DNA of 64,000 nt from Palsa-1439 sp050015495 (GTDB lineage: Bacteria; Verrucomicrobiota; Verrucomicrobiia; Palsa-1439): NCBI GenBank assembly GCA_050015495.1, contig JBEKBH010000008.1, positions 1-64,000 of the forward strand, given 5' to 3'. Shown in pieces: positions 25,413 to 37,520 of the stretch (its first letter is position 1; each line of letters opens with the position of its first letter). Below the pieces are notes generated by a model. It saw only the letters and a list, made by a program, of their open reading frames with translations, did no database searches and was not told the DNA's origin. Made by a program: the position numbers and the translations under genes.

Positions 25413-27784
25413 GGCGACTGGAGGGGTCGCTCCTACTGTTCCTCGCCATGGCGGTCGTGAGTTCGTGTTCGTGGGCGCAAGATGCCGGGGATGAGGATAT
25501 CGTCCGCGACATTGAAGTGCGCTTCGTTGGTCCGGAAACCGTCAACCGATCGATTGTCATGGCCAATATCCAGACGGCGGTGGGCAAACCGCGGTCCCGG
25601 GACGTGATCGAACAGGATGTCCGCAATCTCATCAACACGGGCTACTTCTTCGACGTGCGCGTGCTGGAGGAGCCTGTGGTGGATGGCGTGCGGGTCGTCT
25701 TCCAGGTCCAGGGCAAGGCCACGATCAAGGAGATCCTGATTGAGGGGGAGAAGCAGTTCAAGGACGCGCGCCTGCGGAAGGAATGTTCCCAGAAGGTGGG
25801 GGACAGCCTGGATGAGCGCAAAGCACACGATGACGCGCAGAAGATGCGGGATTTGTATCAGAAGGCGGGCTATCCGGATGTCAAGGTCACCTACGAAGTC
25901 GGATTGGACAAAGACACGGGCAAGGCGGTCCTGAAATTCAAGGTCCAGGAGGGCGAACGGGTGCTCGTCAAGGAGATCAAGTTCACCGGCAACAAGGCCT
26001 ATACCGAGCAGCGCCTGTGCAAGTTGCTGAAAACGCGGCGGCATTGGTGGGGTTCGTGGCTGGCGGGGACGGGTGTGTTGAAAGGGGAAGATTTCAACGA
26101 AGACCTCGATAAGATCCGCGATTTCTACCACTCCAACGGCTACATTGACATGGACATTCGCGGGACGCGGACCCAGCGGGTCGGCCCCAAGTGGATGGTG
26201 GTCTACATCGACCTGTTCGAGGGGGCGCAATACAAGGTTGGCGCCGTTGTCATCGATGGCAACCGCCTGTTTCCGATCACGGAGCTCGAGAAGCAACTCA
26301 AGATGACGGCGGGCAGGACGTTCACGCCCACCGGGATGTCAGCCGACCAGAAGGCCCTCAGTGATTACTACGGGGCACGCGGGTACCTGGACACCGACGT
26401 GCGCCCGATCCGGGCGCCCAACGTCGAGACTGGCCGCATCGACATGACGTACGCGATTCGCGAAGGGGAACTGACCTACATCGAGAAAATCGAGATTCGC
26501 GGCAACGCGAAGACCAAGGACAAGGTGATTCGCCGCGAACTGGCGGTGCACCCCGGCGAAATCTACAATACCGTGCGCGTCGATCGCAGCGTCGAACGTC
26601 TGAAGAACCTGGGTTATTTCTCGAAAGTGGAGGCGGATCCGGAGCCCACCGACGTACCCAACCACAAGGATCTGGTGCTCAATTTGGAGGAGCAACGCAC
26701 CGGCTCGGTCAATTTCGGGGCAGGCTTCAGTTCGGTGGACAGCCTGATCGGGTTTGTGGAGATGACGCAGGGCAACTTTGATTTGTTCAACCCGCCCTCG
26801 TTCACGGGGGGCGGCCAAAAACTTCGCCTGCGGTTGCAACTGGGCTTGAAACGGCAGGACGAGATTCTGTCGTTTGTCGAGCCATGGTTTCTGGACAGGA
26901 AGTTGTCATTGGGGTTTGATCTGTTTCACCATGCGGCGAATTACCTGAGTACGGAATACAACGAACAAAGCACGGGCGCGTCGCTGTCGCTGGAGAAGGC
27001 GTTTACCGAATTTTTGCGCGGGCAGATTCAATACAGCATCCAGTACATTTCGATCGACGTGGACAAGTCGGCCTCGCCGGAGGTGCAGTCGCAGGACAAT
27101 TCGTACCTTCGCAGTTCGGTTTCCGGCACGGTTACGTATGACACGCGCGACAGCGTCTTTTTGACGACGCGCGGGACACGCACGGAGATGAACGCCGAGG
27201 TTGCGGGCGGGGGACTGGGAGGGAACGTCAACATCTACAAACTGAACCTCACCAGCTCGGTATTTTTCCCGCTGCCCAACCAGCAGGTGTTCGAGTTGCT
27301 CGGGGCGGCCCGGGTGGTGGACGCATTTGGTTCGACCGAGAACAACGGCACGAACGTCATCGAGACGATCGCCAGCCAGAACAAGCAGGGCCCCTCGGTC
27401 AACCGTCGGGTGGATCCCGTGCCCATTTTTGACCGCTTGTTTCTGGGCGGCGCGAATACGCTGCGGGGTTTTGCTTTCCGGCAGGTCGGCCCGAAGGATG
27501 TCACCGGTGAACCCGTGGGAGGGAATACGTCCCTCAATGGGACGGCGGAGTACAGTTATCCGATTATCGAGCGGGTGCGGGGGGCATTTTTCTTCGACGT
27601 CGGGAACGTCTATGCCAACGCGTATGAAGTTACGGCGGGCGACTTGAAATCCGACGCGGGCCTCGGTCTGCGGCTCAACCTGCCGATTGGGCCGTTGCAG
27701 CTGGATTACGGCTACCCGATCATGACCGACAGCCTGACGGGACGGGCCGGAAAATTTCAGTTTCGTGTTGGCTACCAGTTCTGA
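25409..27784 (+). CDS. bamA: BamA, outer-membrane beta-barrel assembly factor
   Basis: Omp85-family core of the BAM complex that folds outer-membrane beta-barrels. In 791 aa: signal peptide (about 1-24), five POTRA domains (about 30-425, e.g. IKEILIEGEKQFKDARLRKE), then a 16-stranded barrel with GGANTLRGFAFRQVGP (the L6 VRGF-like loop) and a terminal aromatic residue (VGYQF). Oddly, VSSC (Cys20) in the signal region also fits a lipobox, so SPase II processing is conceivable. It overlaps dnaB and precedes the periplasmic chaperone gene ompH and lpxD, a classical outer-membrane biogenesis order. Confidence 0.96.
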   Translation: MRRLEGSLLLFLAMAVVSSCSWAQDAGDEDIVRDIEVRFVGPETVNRSIVMANIQTAVGKPRSRDVIEQDVRNLINTGYFFDVRVLEEPVVDGVRVVFQVQGKATIKEILIEGEKQFKDARLRKECSQKVGDSLDERKAHDDAQKMRDLYQKAGYPDVKVTYEVGLDKDTGKAVLKFKVQEGERVLVKEIKFTGNKAYTEQRLCKLLKTRRHWWGSWLAGTGVLKGEDFNEDLDKIRDFYHSNGYIDMDIRGTRTQRVGPKWMVVYIDLFEGAQYKVGAVVIDGNRLFPITELEKQLKMTAGRTFTPTGMSADQKALSDYYGARGYLDTDVRPIRAPNVETGRIDMTYAIREGELTYIEKIEIRGNAKTKDKVIRRELAVHPGEIYNTVRVDRSVERLKNLGYFSKVEADPEPTDVPNHKDLVLNLEEQRTGSVNFGAGFSSVDSLIGFVEMTQGNFDLFNPPSFTGGGQKLRLRLQLGLKRQDEILSFVEPWFLDRKLSLGFDLFHHAANYLSTEYNEQSTGASLSLEKAFTEFLRGQIQYSIQYISIDVDKSASPEVQSQDNSYLRSSVSGTVTYDTRDSVFLTTRGTRTEMNAEVAGGGLGGNVNIYKLNLTSSVFFPLPNQQVFELLGAARVVDAFGSTENNGTNVIETIASQNKQGPSVNRRVDPVPIFDRLFLGGANTLRGFAFRQVGPKDVTGEPVGGNTSLNGTAEYSYPIIERVRGAFFFDVGNVYANAYEVTAGDLKSDAGLGLRLNLPIGPLQLDYGYPIMTDSLTGRAGKFQFRVGYQF

Positions 27785-27836
27785 TATGCTGGTGGCCGTT
27801 AACGGAAAGGAACGACAGAAAGGTTGTGGGAACAAA

Positions 27837-28463
27837 ATGAAGAACACCATTGCTGCATTCATCACCATGGCTGCGCTGGGACTGGCCGTGACGGCGTCGG
27901 CGCAGTCACCGGCGGGCCGGATCGTGACGATCGACTTGAACAAGGTTTTCAACGGTTATTACAAGACACCGATTGCGTCGGCCAAGCTCAAGGAGACCGC
28001 GGATTCGTTCAACAAAGATCACGACGACATGATGGCCAATTACAAGAAGGAGATCGACGATCTCAACAAATTGCGCGATGACCAGGACAAGCCCGAGTAC
28101 TCGGCCGAGGTTCGCGATCAGAAACGCAAGGCGGTGGCGGACAAGCTGACCGAGACCCAGAAGATGCAACGCGACATCGACGATTACCGCACGAGCCACC
28201 GCAAGATCCTTGAGGAGCAAACCCAGCGGATGCGCCAGACGATCCTCAAGGAGATTCAAGACGTGATCGATAAGGAATCTCGGGACGCCGGCTACCTGCT
28301 GGTCATAGACAAGTCCGGCAACACGCTCAACGGCGCACCGGCGCTGGTATACAGCCAGGACTCGCTGGACATCACCGACAACATCATCAAGATTCTGAAC
28401 AAGAACGAGCCGAAAGGCGCGGGGGCGTCCAAGCCAGCCGACAGCAAGGGCGACACGAAGTAA
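27837..28463 (+). CDS. OmpH/Skp-family periplasmic chaperone
   Basis: Periplasmic holdase that escorts unfolded outer-membrane proteins to BamA. In 208 aa: signal peptide cleaved after ASA (about residue 22), a short beta segment (GRIVTIDLNKVFNGYYKT), long coiled-coil helices (about 45-145), and a closing beta strand (LLVIDKSGNTLNGAPALVYS). I chose ATG 27837 because the signal peptide begins there; the frame is open upstream into bamA. A Lys/Ser/Ala tail ends the protein. Confidence 0.92.
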   Translation: MKNTIAAFITMAALGLAVTASAQSPAGRIVTIDLNKVFNGYYKTPIASAKLKETADSFNKDHDDMMANYKKEIDDLNKLRDDQDKPEYSAEVRDQKRKAVADKLTETQKMQRDIDDYRTSHRKILEEQTQRMRQTILKEIQDVIDKESRDAGYLLVIDKSGNTLNGAPALVYSQDSLDITDNIIKILNKNEPKGAGASKPADSKGDTK

Positions 28464-28465
28464 GT

Positions 28466-29467
28466 GTGCAGCTAACGGCCCGTGATATTGCGCGGATGGT
28501 TCGCGGCGAGCTATCCGGCAACCCCGACCAGATGGTGACCGGGCTGGCCGGGATGCGTGAAGCCACGCCGAACGATATCAGCTTTCTGGCCAGCCCCAAG
28601 TACCAGGCAGCGGTGAAGGCGACGCGCGCCTGTGTGCTGATTGTCGCCAGGGATCTCACGGTTGATTTTGACGGGGTGATTATTCGTGTCGACAATCCGT
28701 CGGAAGCGTTTGCAGAGTTGGTCCGCCAGGTTGCGCCCCCGCCGATAACGTTCGCGCCGGGCATCCATCCCACGGCGGTCGTGGCGTCGACCGCCCGGCT
28801 GGGCAAGGACGTATCCGTCCAACCGCACGCGGTGATCGAGGACCGCGTTGTGATTGGCGACCGCACGGTCATCGGGGCCGGCACCTATATTGGCCACGAG
28901 AGCCGCGTGGGAGCCGGCTGCCGGTTTTACGCGAACGTCAGCCTGCGCGAACGGACGATGATCGGGGACCGTGTGATCCTGCATTCGGGCGTGGTGCTGG
29001 GCGCGGATGGTTTCGGTTACGAGCAGGTGAACGGAACGCACAAGAAGATTCCCCAGGTGGGCAACGTGGAGATTGGGGATGACGTCGAGATCGGCGCGAA
29101 CTCGGCGATTGACCGCGGGCGGTTCGGCCGGACGCGGGTCGGGAAAGGCACCAAGATCGACAATCTGGTGCAGATCGGGCACAACTGCGTGATTGGCGAG
29201 CACTGCATCATTTGCGGGCTGGTGGGCATTGCCGGCAGCACGATCATCGGCGACCACGTGACGCTGGCCGGGCAGGTCGGCGTTGCGGGGCATCTGACCA
29301 TCGGCAACAAGAGCATCATCATGGCGCAGGCCGGGGTGACGAAGGATGTGCCGGCGGGCTCGATCATGCTGGGCGCGCCGGCGGTTCCCCACAAAGAATT
29401 CAAGCGAATCAACGCGGCCATCCAACGGCTACCGGAAATACTCGCCAAGTTTCACGACCTGAAATAG
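28466..29467 (+). CDS. lpxD: LpxD, UDP-3-O-(hydroxyacyl)glucosamine N-acyltransferase
   Basis: Third enzyme of lipid A synthesis, transferring a hydroxyacyl chain from ACP. In 333 aa: an N-terminal uridine-binding domain (MQLTARDIARMVRGELSGNP) and a left-handed beta-helix of hexapeptide repeats, with the catalytic His region VQIGHNCVIGEH and NSAIDRGRFGRT. Start GTG 28466 is two bases after the ompH stop. It shows that the organism makes lipid A-type LPS. Confidence 0.95.
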   Translation: MQLTARDIARMVRGELSGNPDQMVTGLAGMREATPNDISFLASPKYQAAVKATRACVLIVARDLTVDFDGVIIRVDNPSEAFAELVRQVAPPPITFAPGIHPTAVVASTARLGKDVSVQPHAVIEDRVVIGDRTVIGAGTYIGHESRVGAGCRFYANVSLRERTMIGDRVILHSGVVLGADGFGYEQVNGTHKKIPQVGNVEIGDDVEIGANSAIDRGRFGRTRVGKGTKIDNLVQIGHNCVIGEHCIICGLVGIAGSTIIGDHVTLAGQVGVAGHLTIGNKSIIMAQAGVTKDVPAGSIMLGAPAVPHKEFKRINAAIQRLPEILAKFHDLK

Positions 29468-29611
29468 CCGGGCGAGGGTGCGCCAGGTTGGCGTGGTCGA
29501 CTGTGACATCGCGCGTCGAGTGTGACAGACTGCGCCGCGCCCTTCTGGTGAAACCAGCGCCGGCATGACCATTCGCGTGATGGCACCGTGTGTGCTAAGG
29601 TGGGTTGCCCA

Positions 29612-32197
<2,586 letters not shown>

Positions 32198-32231
32198 TGC
32201 GCTCAGGTTTGGAGACCTTCGGTCGAAATAC

Positions 32232-32256
32232 GTGCGGGGTCAGGAGACCCGCGCAC
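32232..32256. terminator. Possible hairpin between convergent clpB and FHA genes
   Basis: GTGCGGGGTC-AGGA-GACCCGCGCAC forms a near-perfect GC hairpin in the 74-bp gap between two converging genes. It lacks a T-run on either strand, so it is a weak terminator candidate and may simply be a dispersed palindrome. Confidence 0.3.
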
Positions 32257-32271
32257 AACATCCAGGCTGGT

Positions 32272-32769
32272 TTACTCGGACGTGTCGGAAGATGCTGGAG
32301 GGATTGGTTTGGCGGTGAAGGATGGCTGAATCGTAACGGGGCCGGCCCCCAACGCCCCGGCGCTGTACTCCGGTTTCATCCTTTTCGACATGCCGGCGCG
32401 CTCCCTGTTGCCGGAGCCCCTGGTCGGCGTGAGGAAAACTTGCTGATCCGCTAGCGCGGCTTCGAGAGGCGAGACTTTGGCGAGACCGGATTCGTAGCGA
32501 AGTTCCACGGGGCCGAGGCGGATCGATGCGCCATCCGGAAGTTTCACGGCTATGATCTGCTCGCCGTTCACAAACGTGCCATTGGTGGACTTGAAGTCGT
32601 GCAATTGATACGTGTCCCCGTCGCGGACCAGCATCCCGTGCATTGAGGAGACATTCGTATCCGGGATGCAAATGGCGTTGTCTTCGTTGCGACCGATGGT
32701 GATGAGCTTGTCCGTTAGCTCGATCGTGGTGGCGAGCGAACTCGGCGACAGTATGTGCAGCTTCGGCAT
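32272..32769 (-). CDS. FHA-domain protein
   Basis: A 165-aa phosphothreonine-binding protein. The FHA domain (about 1-100) has the canonical GRNEDNAI, SSMHGML and STNGTFVNGE motifs, covering the Arg, Ser-x-x-His and Asn residues that contact phosphopeptides. A low-complexity basic tail follows. No kinase lies adjacent. A TTGACT-N17-TATGTT promoter (32786-32814) predicts a leader of only about nine bases; the start used is the MPKLHIL ATG, with in-frame ATGs upstream (32788, 32814) judged unlikely because they overlap the promoter. Confidence 0.85.
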   Translation of the reverse strand: MPKLHILSPSSLATTIELTDKLITIGRNEDNAICIPDTNVSSMHGMLVRDGDTYQLHDFKSTNGTFVNGEQIIAVKLPDGASIRLGPVELRYESGLAKVSPLEAALADQQVFLTPTRGSGNRERAGMSKRMKPEYSAGALGAGPVTIQPSFTAKPIPPASSDTSE

Positions 32770-32785
32770 AGGCGACCCGATTCGG

Positions 32786-32814
32786 AACATAGCGCAGGCG
32801 CGCGACGGAGTCAA
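32786..32814 (-). promoter_or_regulatory. Sigma-70-like promoter of the FHA gene
   Basis: Reading the minus strand: TTGACT, 17 bp, TATGTT. This is close to consensus, with an expected transcription start about 9 bases before the FHA start codon. Confidence 0.6.
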
Positions 32815-32835
32815 ATTACGGGCCGCGATAAATTG

Positions 32836-32889
32836 TAGCCGCGAATCCTATTCGCGGTGTGTTCTTGCCGCGAAAGAGTTTCGCGGCTA
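32836..32889. repeat. Inverted repeat upstream of the EVE gene
   Basis: TAGCCGCGAA (32836-32845) and its perfect complement TTCGCGGCTA (32880-32889) flank two smaller nested CGCGAA/TTCGCG hairpins. A related unit sits at 34645-34667. It is a small dispersed palindromic repeat. Confidence 0.65.
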
Positions 32890-32912
32890 CAAAAGTCGCC
32901 TGAGGTGCGATT

Positions 32913-33326
32913 ATGGCGAACCATTGGCTGCTGAAGACGGAACCGAGCACGTATTCGTTTGGGGATTTGGAGCGGGACAAACGGGCGGTATGGGATGGCG
33001 TGTCGAATGCGCTGGCGCTGAAACATCTGCGGTCGATGAAGCGTGGCGACCTCGCGTTCATTTACCACACGGGTGACGAGAAACAGATTGTCGGCATTGC
33101 GGAAGTCACGAGCGACGCGTATCCCGACCCGAAAGAGAAGGATGCGCGGTTGGTGGTGGTGGACTTGAAACCCCGGGAGCGTCTGGCGCGGCCGGTGACG
33201 CTGGGCGAGGTCAAGGCGTTGAGTGAATTTCGGGATTTTGAACTGGTTCGGATGGGACGGTTGAGCGTGATGCCGGTCAGCGAGGAGAGGTGGAAGAGGC
33301 TGGTGGGGATGGGGGCGGTGGGGTGA
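32913..33326 (+). CDS. EVE-domain protein
   Basis: A 137-aa single-domain EVE (PUA-like) protein resembling the bacterial homologues of thymocyte nuclear protein 1. Motifs: MANHWLLKTEPSTYSFGDL, VWDGVSNALALKHLR and GDLAFIYHTGDEKQIVGIAE. EVE domains bind modified bases in DNA or RNA. GAGGTG precedes the ATG. No modification-dependent nuclease is fused or adjacent, so a stand-alone RNA-modification reader is more likely than a restriction role. Confidence 0.9.
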   Translation: MANHWLLKTEPSTYSFGDLERDKRAVWDGVSNALALKHLRSMKRGDLAFIYHTGDEKQIVGIAEVTSDAYPDPKEKDARLVVVDLKPRERLARPVTLGEVKALSEFRDFELVRMGRLSVMPVSEERWKRLVGMGAVG

Positions 33327-33428
33327 TTCAGCGGTTGGACGTGACCGGTTTCCACGCGAGCGCGAACAGTCCATGTTGATTTTTGCGAGTGTTGTGTCAT
33401 CGTGTTCGATAATGATCGGAGGAATGTT

Positions 33429-33893
33429 ATGATGCATAACAAAGTGTGGATTTGGATTGTTAGCAAACTCGCTTCCTGGTCGGGTTGGGTATGGCAATGG
33501 TTTCCGTACGAGTTCGTGCGTAAGGACAGAGCGAAAACGGACGTGGCTCGCCACGATGAAGGCAACCAGTTGGTGCCGTCAGACGTTCGTCTCGCGGCAG
33601 TGGCACAAGCGCGGGTGCTGTTGTTCAAAATCAATGGTGTGCGGCATGATCCGGCGCAATGCGGCATGGTCGGAATGGAGTGCGACAACTGGCTGAATGA
33701 GAATGGTCTGTATCTTCCCGAAGCGATTCGCAAGCAGTTTTACCGGAGCGTCCGGGCTTGCCAACTCTTGTCGAGTTGCAATATACCCGGCCGCAGGGAT
33801 ACCGATTTTATGAGGCTGCTCAGGGAGCAGACGGAGCAAGCGGAGCGTGGCGTGGAAGTGATTGAGGAATACGTCGATTCATTCGACAAATAG
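33429..33893 (+). CDS. Hypothetical protein with Trp-rich N-terminus
   Basis: A 154-aa protein I do not recognise. The first 30 residues are hydrophobic and Trp-rich (KVWIWIVSKLASWSGWVWQW), perhaps a membrane-associated helix; the rest is helical and charged, with Cys at several positions. ATG 33429 has GGAGGA about 7 bases upstream, a better start than GTG 33402. Its AT-richer composition and position beside a repeat mosaic suggest recent arrival or a fast-evolving orphan. Confidence 0.5.
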   Translation: MMHNKVWIWIVSKLASWSGWVWQWFPYEFVRKDRAKTDVARHDEGNQLVPSDVRLAAVAQARVLLFKINGVRHDPAQCGMVGMECDNWLNENGLYLPEAIRKQFYRSVRACQLLSSCNIPGRRDTDFMRLLREQTEQAERGVEVIEEYVDSFDK

Positions 33894-34678
33894 CATTACC
33901 TGTCCCGACAGCCTGCCCCTTCCGCGAGACACATACACTCGACGCCGTCACTGTCATCCTTGACCGGCAAGCCGTCGCGTCATTGGAACGAGTCGATGTC
34001 GGACGCAATGGCGACCACTCCTGGGCGACGGCTTATCTGTCACCTAACTGCAGCGGGCAGACGCGGAGGTCTGCCCCTACATCCCGCCTGCACCTGGGAA
34101 CGACAGAGATTCCTCGACAAGCTCGGAATGACAAGGCGCTCAGTCGTGAGATGGCATCGGCACGCACCCTTGCACATGACGCGGAATCACGAGGAGATAT
34201 TTTGTTGACATTGCTATCGTGATACGATATAGGTCACGGCGACATGCGGAGATATGTGGGGTGGTGGGGAAGGGAGAGGGACCGACGGCCGGGCGCCCGG
34301 TGACCGAGCGCCGCGTGGGGGCACGCGGCCTACAACACCCGAAACGGCGGGATACGCTCGTCGGACTGGGCATCCCGCCCCACAATTATGAAGGCGACCG
34401 GGTCCGCGCTCGCCGAGCGCGGCTACAGCAGGCGCCACGAAAAAGGTGTTTTTGCGAAACAAACCCAAGTTTATCCAAGCCGGCGTGGAAAATTGATGAA
34501 AACAAAGCCAAAAACGAACCCAAATTGGGGTGTGTTTGGGAGGGGAATTGGGGGTTGATCCGGCCGATTTGGGGGGCGAAAACGACGTGGCGCAGAGGAG
34601 AACCCACCCCTGTTTCCCCTCCGTGGGAGGGGATGGTGGAAGATCCGCGAATGAGATTCGCGGCTACAACCAAGGGCG
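33894..34678. repeat. Gene-free mosaic of dispersed repeats and palindromes
   Basis: 785 bp without a supported gene. It holds GGGAACGACAGAGA with a following CTCGAC sequence (34096-34131, related to 16908), a series of GC palindromes at about 34280-34435 (for example GCCGGGCGCCCGG), the two modules of repeat family A (34453-34636) and a CCGCGAATGAGATTCGCGG palindrome (34645-34664). Many short frames cross it, but none shows protein-like composition. Confidence 0.6.
34453..34636 (+). repeat. Dispersed repeat family A, copy 1 (modules X then Y)
   Basis: Module X (34453-34530, starting TGCGAAACAAACCCAAG and containing CCGGCGTGGAAA and AGCCAAAAACGAACCCAA) and module Y (34597-34636, GAACCCACCCCTGTTTCCCC onward) both recur in inverted orientation at 46118-46342. 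The module order differs between the two copies. Confidence 0.75.
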
Positions 34679-35719
34679 TTACACAGCGGGTTGCTGTTGG
34701 GTGAGGCAGTGGAAGGAGCCGAGGCCCAAGATGAGGTTGGTGCTGTCGATTCCGACGACGCGGCGGTCGGGGAAGAGTTTTTGCAACGTGTCGATGGCGG
34801 CCTTGTCGGTGGCCGGGTTGCGATAGGTGGGCAGGAGGACGACGCGGTTGGCGATGTAGAAATTGGCGTAGCTGGCCGGCAACCGTTGGCCGTTGTATTC
34901 GATGAAGCCGGGCATGGGCAACTCGACGACGCGGAGGGGTTGACCATCCTGATCGCGCATGGCGTGGAGACGTTTGAGGTTTTCCTGGAGGGGCTGGTAA
35001 TTGTCGTCGTGGGTGTCGGGTTCGATGACGGTCACGACGGTATGCGGGTCGACGAATCGGGCGAGGTCGTCGATGTGACCATCGGTATCATCGCCCGCGA
35101 TGCCGTCCCCGAGCCAGAGGACGTTGGAGACGCCGAGGTAATCGCGGAGGTACTGCTCGATCTGCGGCTGGCTGAGGCCCGGGTTGCGGTTGGGGTTCAG
35201 GAGACAGGAGGTCGTGGTGAGGAGCGAGCCCGCGCCGTTGACGTCGACGGAACCGCCCTCCATGACGATGCCCGGACTGAACAGCGGGAGGCCGAGGAGT
35301 TCGGCGACGCGTTGCGGCACGGCGTCATCGTCGTCGTACGGGGGATACTTGTTACCCCAGGCGTTGTAGCGCCAATCGACGATGGCCATCTCGGCCTTGC
35401 GCACGACGAAGATGGGACCGTGATCACGGCACCAGGGTTCGTAGGACGGGATGCGGTGGTAGAAGACATTCGGCTCGCGGTCGCCCACGGCGCGTCGGGC
35501 GATGGATTCGACCTCGTCGTTGCGGACATTAATATGGACAGGTTCGTGCGGCGCGATGGTCCGGACCATTTCGGCGAGCGTCGGCAGCGCCTCGTCGTAA
35601 CGATCGGGAAAACTGATCCCGTCGGGACGCGGCCAACTGAGCCACGTGGCCGCGTGGGGATGCCACTCGGCGGGCATGCGGTAGCCGAGTTCGCGGGGGG
35701 TCAATTGGCCCTGGGTCAT
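34679..35719 (-). CDS. aguA: Agmatine deiminase
   Basis: Hydrolyses agmatine to N-carbamoylputrescine and ammonia. At 346 aa it is a full-length guanidino-modifying enzyme with PAEWHPHAATWLSWP near the start, the substrate motif EPWCRDHGPIF, MEGGSVDVNG, GDDTDGHIDDLARF and the catalytic cysteine in LGLGSFHCLTQQQP. The gene is minus strand; its 3' end abuts the repeat mosaic. With pdaD and aguB it completes arginine-to-putrescine conversion. Confidence 0.95.
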   Translation of the reverse strand: MTQGQLTPRELGYRMPAEWHPHAATWLSWPRPDGISFPDRYDEALPTLAEMVRTIAPHEPVHINVRNDEVESIARRAVGDREPNVFYHRIPSYEPWCRDHGPIFVVRKAEMAIVDWRYNAWGNKYPPYDDDDAVPQRVAELLGLPLFSPGIVMEGGSVDVNGAGSLLTTTSCLLNPNRNPGLSQPQIEQYLRDYLGVSNVLWLGDGIAGDDTDGHIDDLARFVDPHTVVTVIEPDTHDDNYQPLQENLKRLHAMRDQDGQPLRVVELPMPGFIEYNGQRLPASYANFYIANRVVLLPTYRNPATDKAAIDTLQKLFPDRRVVGIDSTNLILGLGSFHCLTQQQPAV

Positions 35720-35797
35720 TGGCTAATCTGTTAGCAGGTTGCCGTGGGCAGCGAAAGAAGTTTGTTCGGCTGCTGACATTTGATAGTTTTGCCAACG

Positions 35798-36595
35798 ATG
35801 AATGCCAAATTCAGATTCGTTCTCAGCCTGTTGGTTCTCGTGGGAAACCTCGCGCGCGCGCAAGGCACGAATGCGCCGACGACGGGCATCGACGTTTACG
35901 ATGGGTTTGAGACGCCGGAGCTGAGCAAGCTTTGGGACACCAGCCGATTTGCTCCCGGCGCGGTGGAAATGCAGACGAACATTGTTCGGGCGGGCCACGG
36001 CGCCGCCAAGATCACCCTTCACGCCGGCGAGAAATTTGAAGCCGGCATCAACGGCAACAAGGACAGCGAACGCGCGGAATTGCGGGAGGGTCCCAAGAAG
36101 CTGGTATCGAGGGAGAACAAGGCTTACGAATACTCGTTCAGCGACTTCATCCCGACGGATTTTCCCATCGTGCCGACGCGCCTAGTCATCGCGCAGTGGA
36201 AGCAATATTGTCCCGAAGGGGGCAACTGCTCGGACGACAGCCCGGTGGTGGCGCTTCGGTACGTTGCCGGCGTGCTGTTCATCACGCGTCAGATCGGCCC
36301 CCATCCAACGACCATTTTCAAGACGACCGAAGACCTGCGTGGCAAATGGACGGATTTCAAGTTTCAGATCCGGTTCACGACCAATGAGACCGGACGGATC
36401 AAAGCGTGGCTCAACGGCAAACAGGTTGTGGATTACACCGGCGCGACCGCCTATCCCGAGAATCCGACGACGAGCTATCCGAACCCGAGCTACTATTATT
36501 TCAAGATGGGTCTGTATCGCGACGTCATGGCCGAGCCGATGACGATCTACATTGACGAATATCGCAAGAGGGAATTGCGCGAAGACGAATTTTAA
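35798..36595 (+). CDS. Secreted polysaccharide lyase (heparin-lyase-I-like fold)
   Basis: A 265-aa exported protein: signal peptide (about 1-22, ending ARAQ), then a jelly-roll domain resembling polysaccharide lyases of the heparin lyase I type (PF14099): GFETPELSKLWDTSRF, SERAELREGP, VIAQWKQYC, KWTDFKFQIRF and the late YYYFKMGLYRD. It should cleave a uronate-containing glycan outside the cytoplasm; the substrate is unknown. ATG 35798 begins the signal peptide. It sits oddly between the two agmatine genes and converges on aguB with only 22 bp between stops. Confidence 0.8.
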   Translation: MNAKFRFVLSLLVLVGNLARAQGTNAPTTGIDVYDGFETPELSKLWDTSRFAPGAVEMQTNIVRAGHGAAKITLHAGEKFEAGINGNKDSERAELREGPKKLVSRENKAYEYSFSDFIPTDFPIVPTRLVIAQWKQYCPEGGNCSDDSPVVALRYVAGVLFITRQIGPHPTTIFKTTEDLRGKWTDFKFQIRFTTNETGRIKAWLNGKQVVDYTGATAYPENPTTSYPNPSYYYFKMGLYRDVMAEPMTIYIDEYRKRELREDEF

Positions 36596-36617
36596 TGTGA
36601 CTGCGTCGTTGCTGGCA

Positions 36618-37493
36618 TCAGTCGAGCAAGCGCTGGCTGATGCCGCCGTAGGCATCAATGCGGCGGTCGCGAAGGAACGGCCAATGCTGGCGCGTTACCT
36701 CGACTTTGCGGAGGTCGCACTTCGCGATGAGGGCCTCTTCCTTATCGTAGCCGGCCTCGGCAATCACTTCGCCAAATGGATCGCAAATGAACGAGCCGCC
36801 CCAGAATTGGATGGCGCCTTCGAGTCCGACGCGATTGGGCACGGCGACAAACACGCCGTTGGCGATGGCGTGAGACCGCTGGATCGTGACCCAGGCATCA
36901 TGCTGCTTCGCGCCGAATTGCTTTTTCTCGCTGAGATGCCAACCGATGGCCGTCGGATAAAAGAGGATTTGAGCACCTTTCAACGCAGTGATCCGCGCGG
37001 CTTCCGGGTACCATTGATCCCAGCACACGAGCGCGCCGATGGTGGCGTGTTTGGTCGCGAACGATTGAAAGCCGAGATCGCCGGGGGCAAAGTAGAATTT
37101 CTCGTAGTACAACGGATCGTCGGGGATATGCATCTTGCGGTACCGGCCAGCGAGCTTGCCGCGCGGGTCGATGATGACGGCGGTGTTGTGATACACGCCG
37201 GCGGAACGTTTCTCGAAGATCGAGCCGACGATGGTGATGCGGTGGGCGCGCGCGACGGCGGCGAGCGCGGTCGTGGTCGGGCCCGGGACCGGTTCGGCGA
37301 GCGCGAACTGGCTGTGGTCCTCGGCCTGGCAAAAATAGAGCGACCGGAACAGCTCGGGCAGGCAAACGATTTGCGCGCCGCGTTTGGCGGCTTTTTCGAT
37401 AAGCGCGAGCGCGCGTTTCAGGTTCGCCGAGGGCTGCGCGGTGCAGCGCATCTGGATGATGCCGACGGTGACGTTCTGGTGTTTGGCGGCCAT
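36618..37493 (-). CDS. aguB: N-carbamoylputrescine amidase
   Basis: Nitrilase-superfamily amidase converting N-carbamoylputrescine to putrescine, CO2 and ammonia. At 291 aa the Glu-Lys-Cys triad lies in CLPELF, YRKMHIPDD and LVCWDQWYPE, with PTAIGWH and YGGISQ characteristic of AguB. I chose ATG 37493 (MAAKHQN), where homology begins; the frame is open upstream across the palindrome. It is divergent from pdaD. Confidence 0.94.
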   Translation of the reverse strand: MAAKHQNVTVGIIQMRCTAQPSANLKRALALIEKAAKRGAQIVCLPELFRSLYFCQAEDHSQFALAEPVPGPTTTALAAVARAHRITIVGSIFEKRSAGVYHNTAVIIDPRGKLAGRYRKMHIPDDPLYYEKFYFAPGDLGFQSFATKHATIGALVCWDQWYPEAARITALKGAQILFYPTAIGWHLSEKKQFGAKQHDAWVTIQRSHAIANGVFVAVPNRVGLEGAIQFWGGSFICDPFGEVIAEAGYDKEEALIAKCDLRKVEVTRQHWPFLRDRRIDAYGGISQRLLD

Positions 37494-37520
37494 GTGAAGA
37501 AATGCGGCAGCACGATGATG

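Noticed and set aside
32913..33326. EVE protein as part of a modified-base restriction system
   Set aside because: Single domain, no nuclease or methylase nearby; stand-alone EVE proteins are common.
33960..34208. Short frames (79-82 codons) in the repeat mosaic
   Set aside because: They follow dispersed repeats, lack ribosome sites and have no domain pattern.
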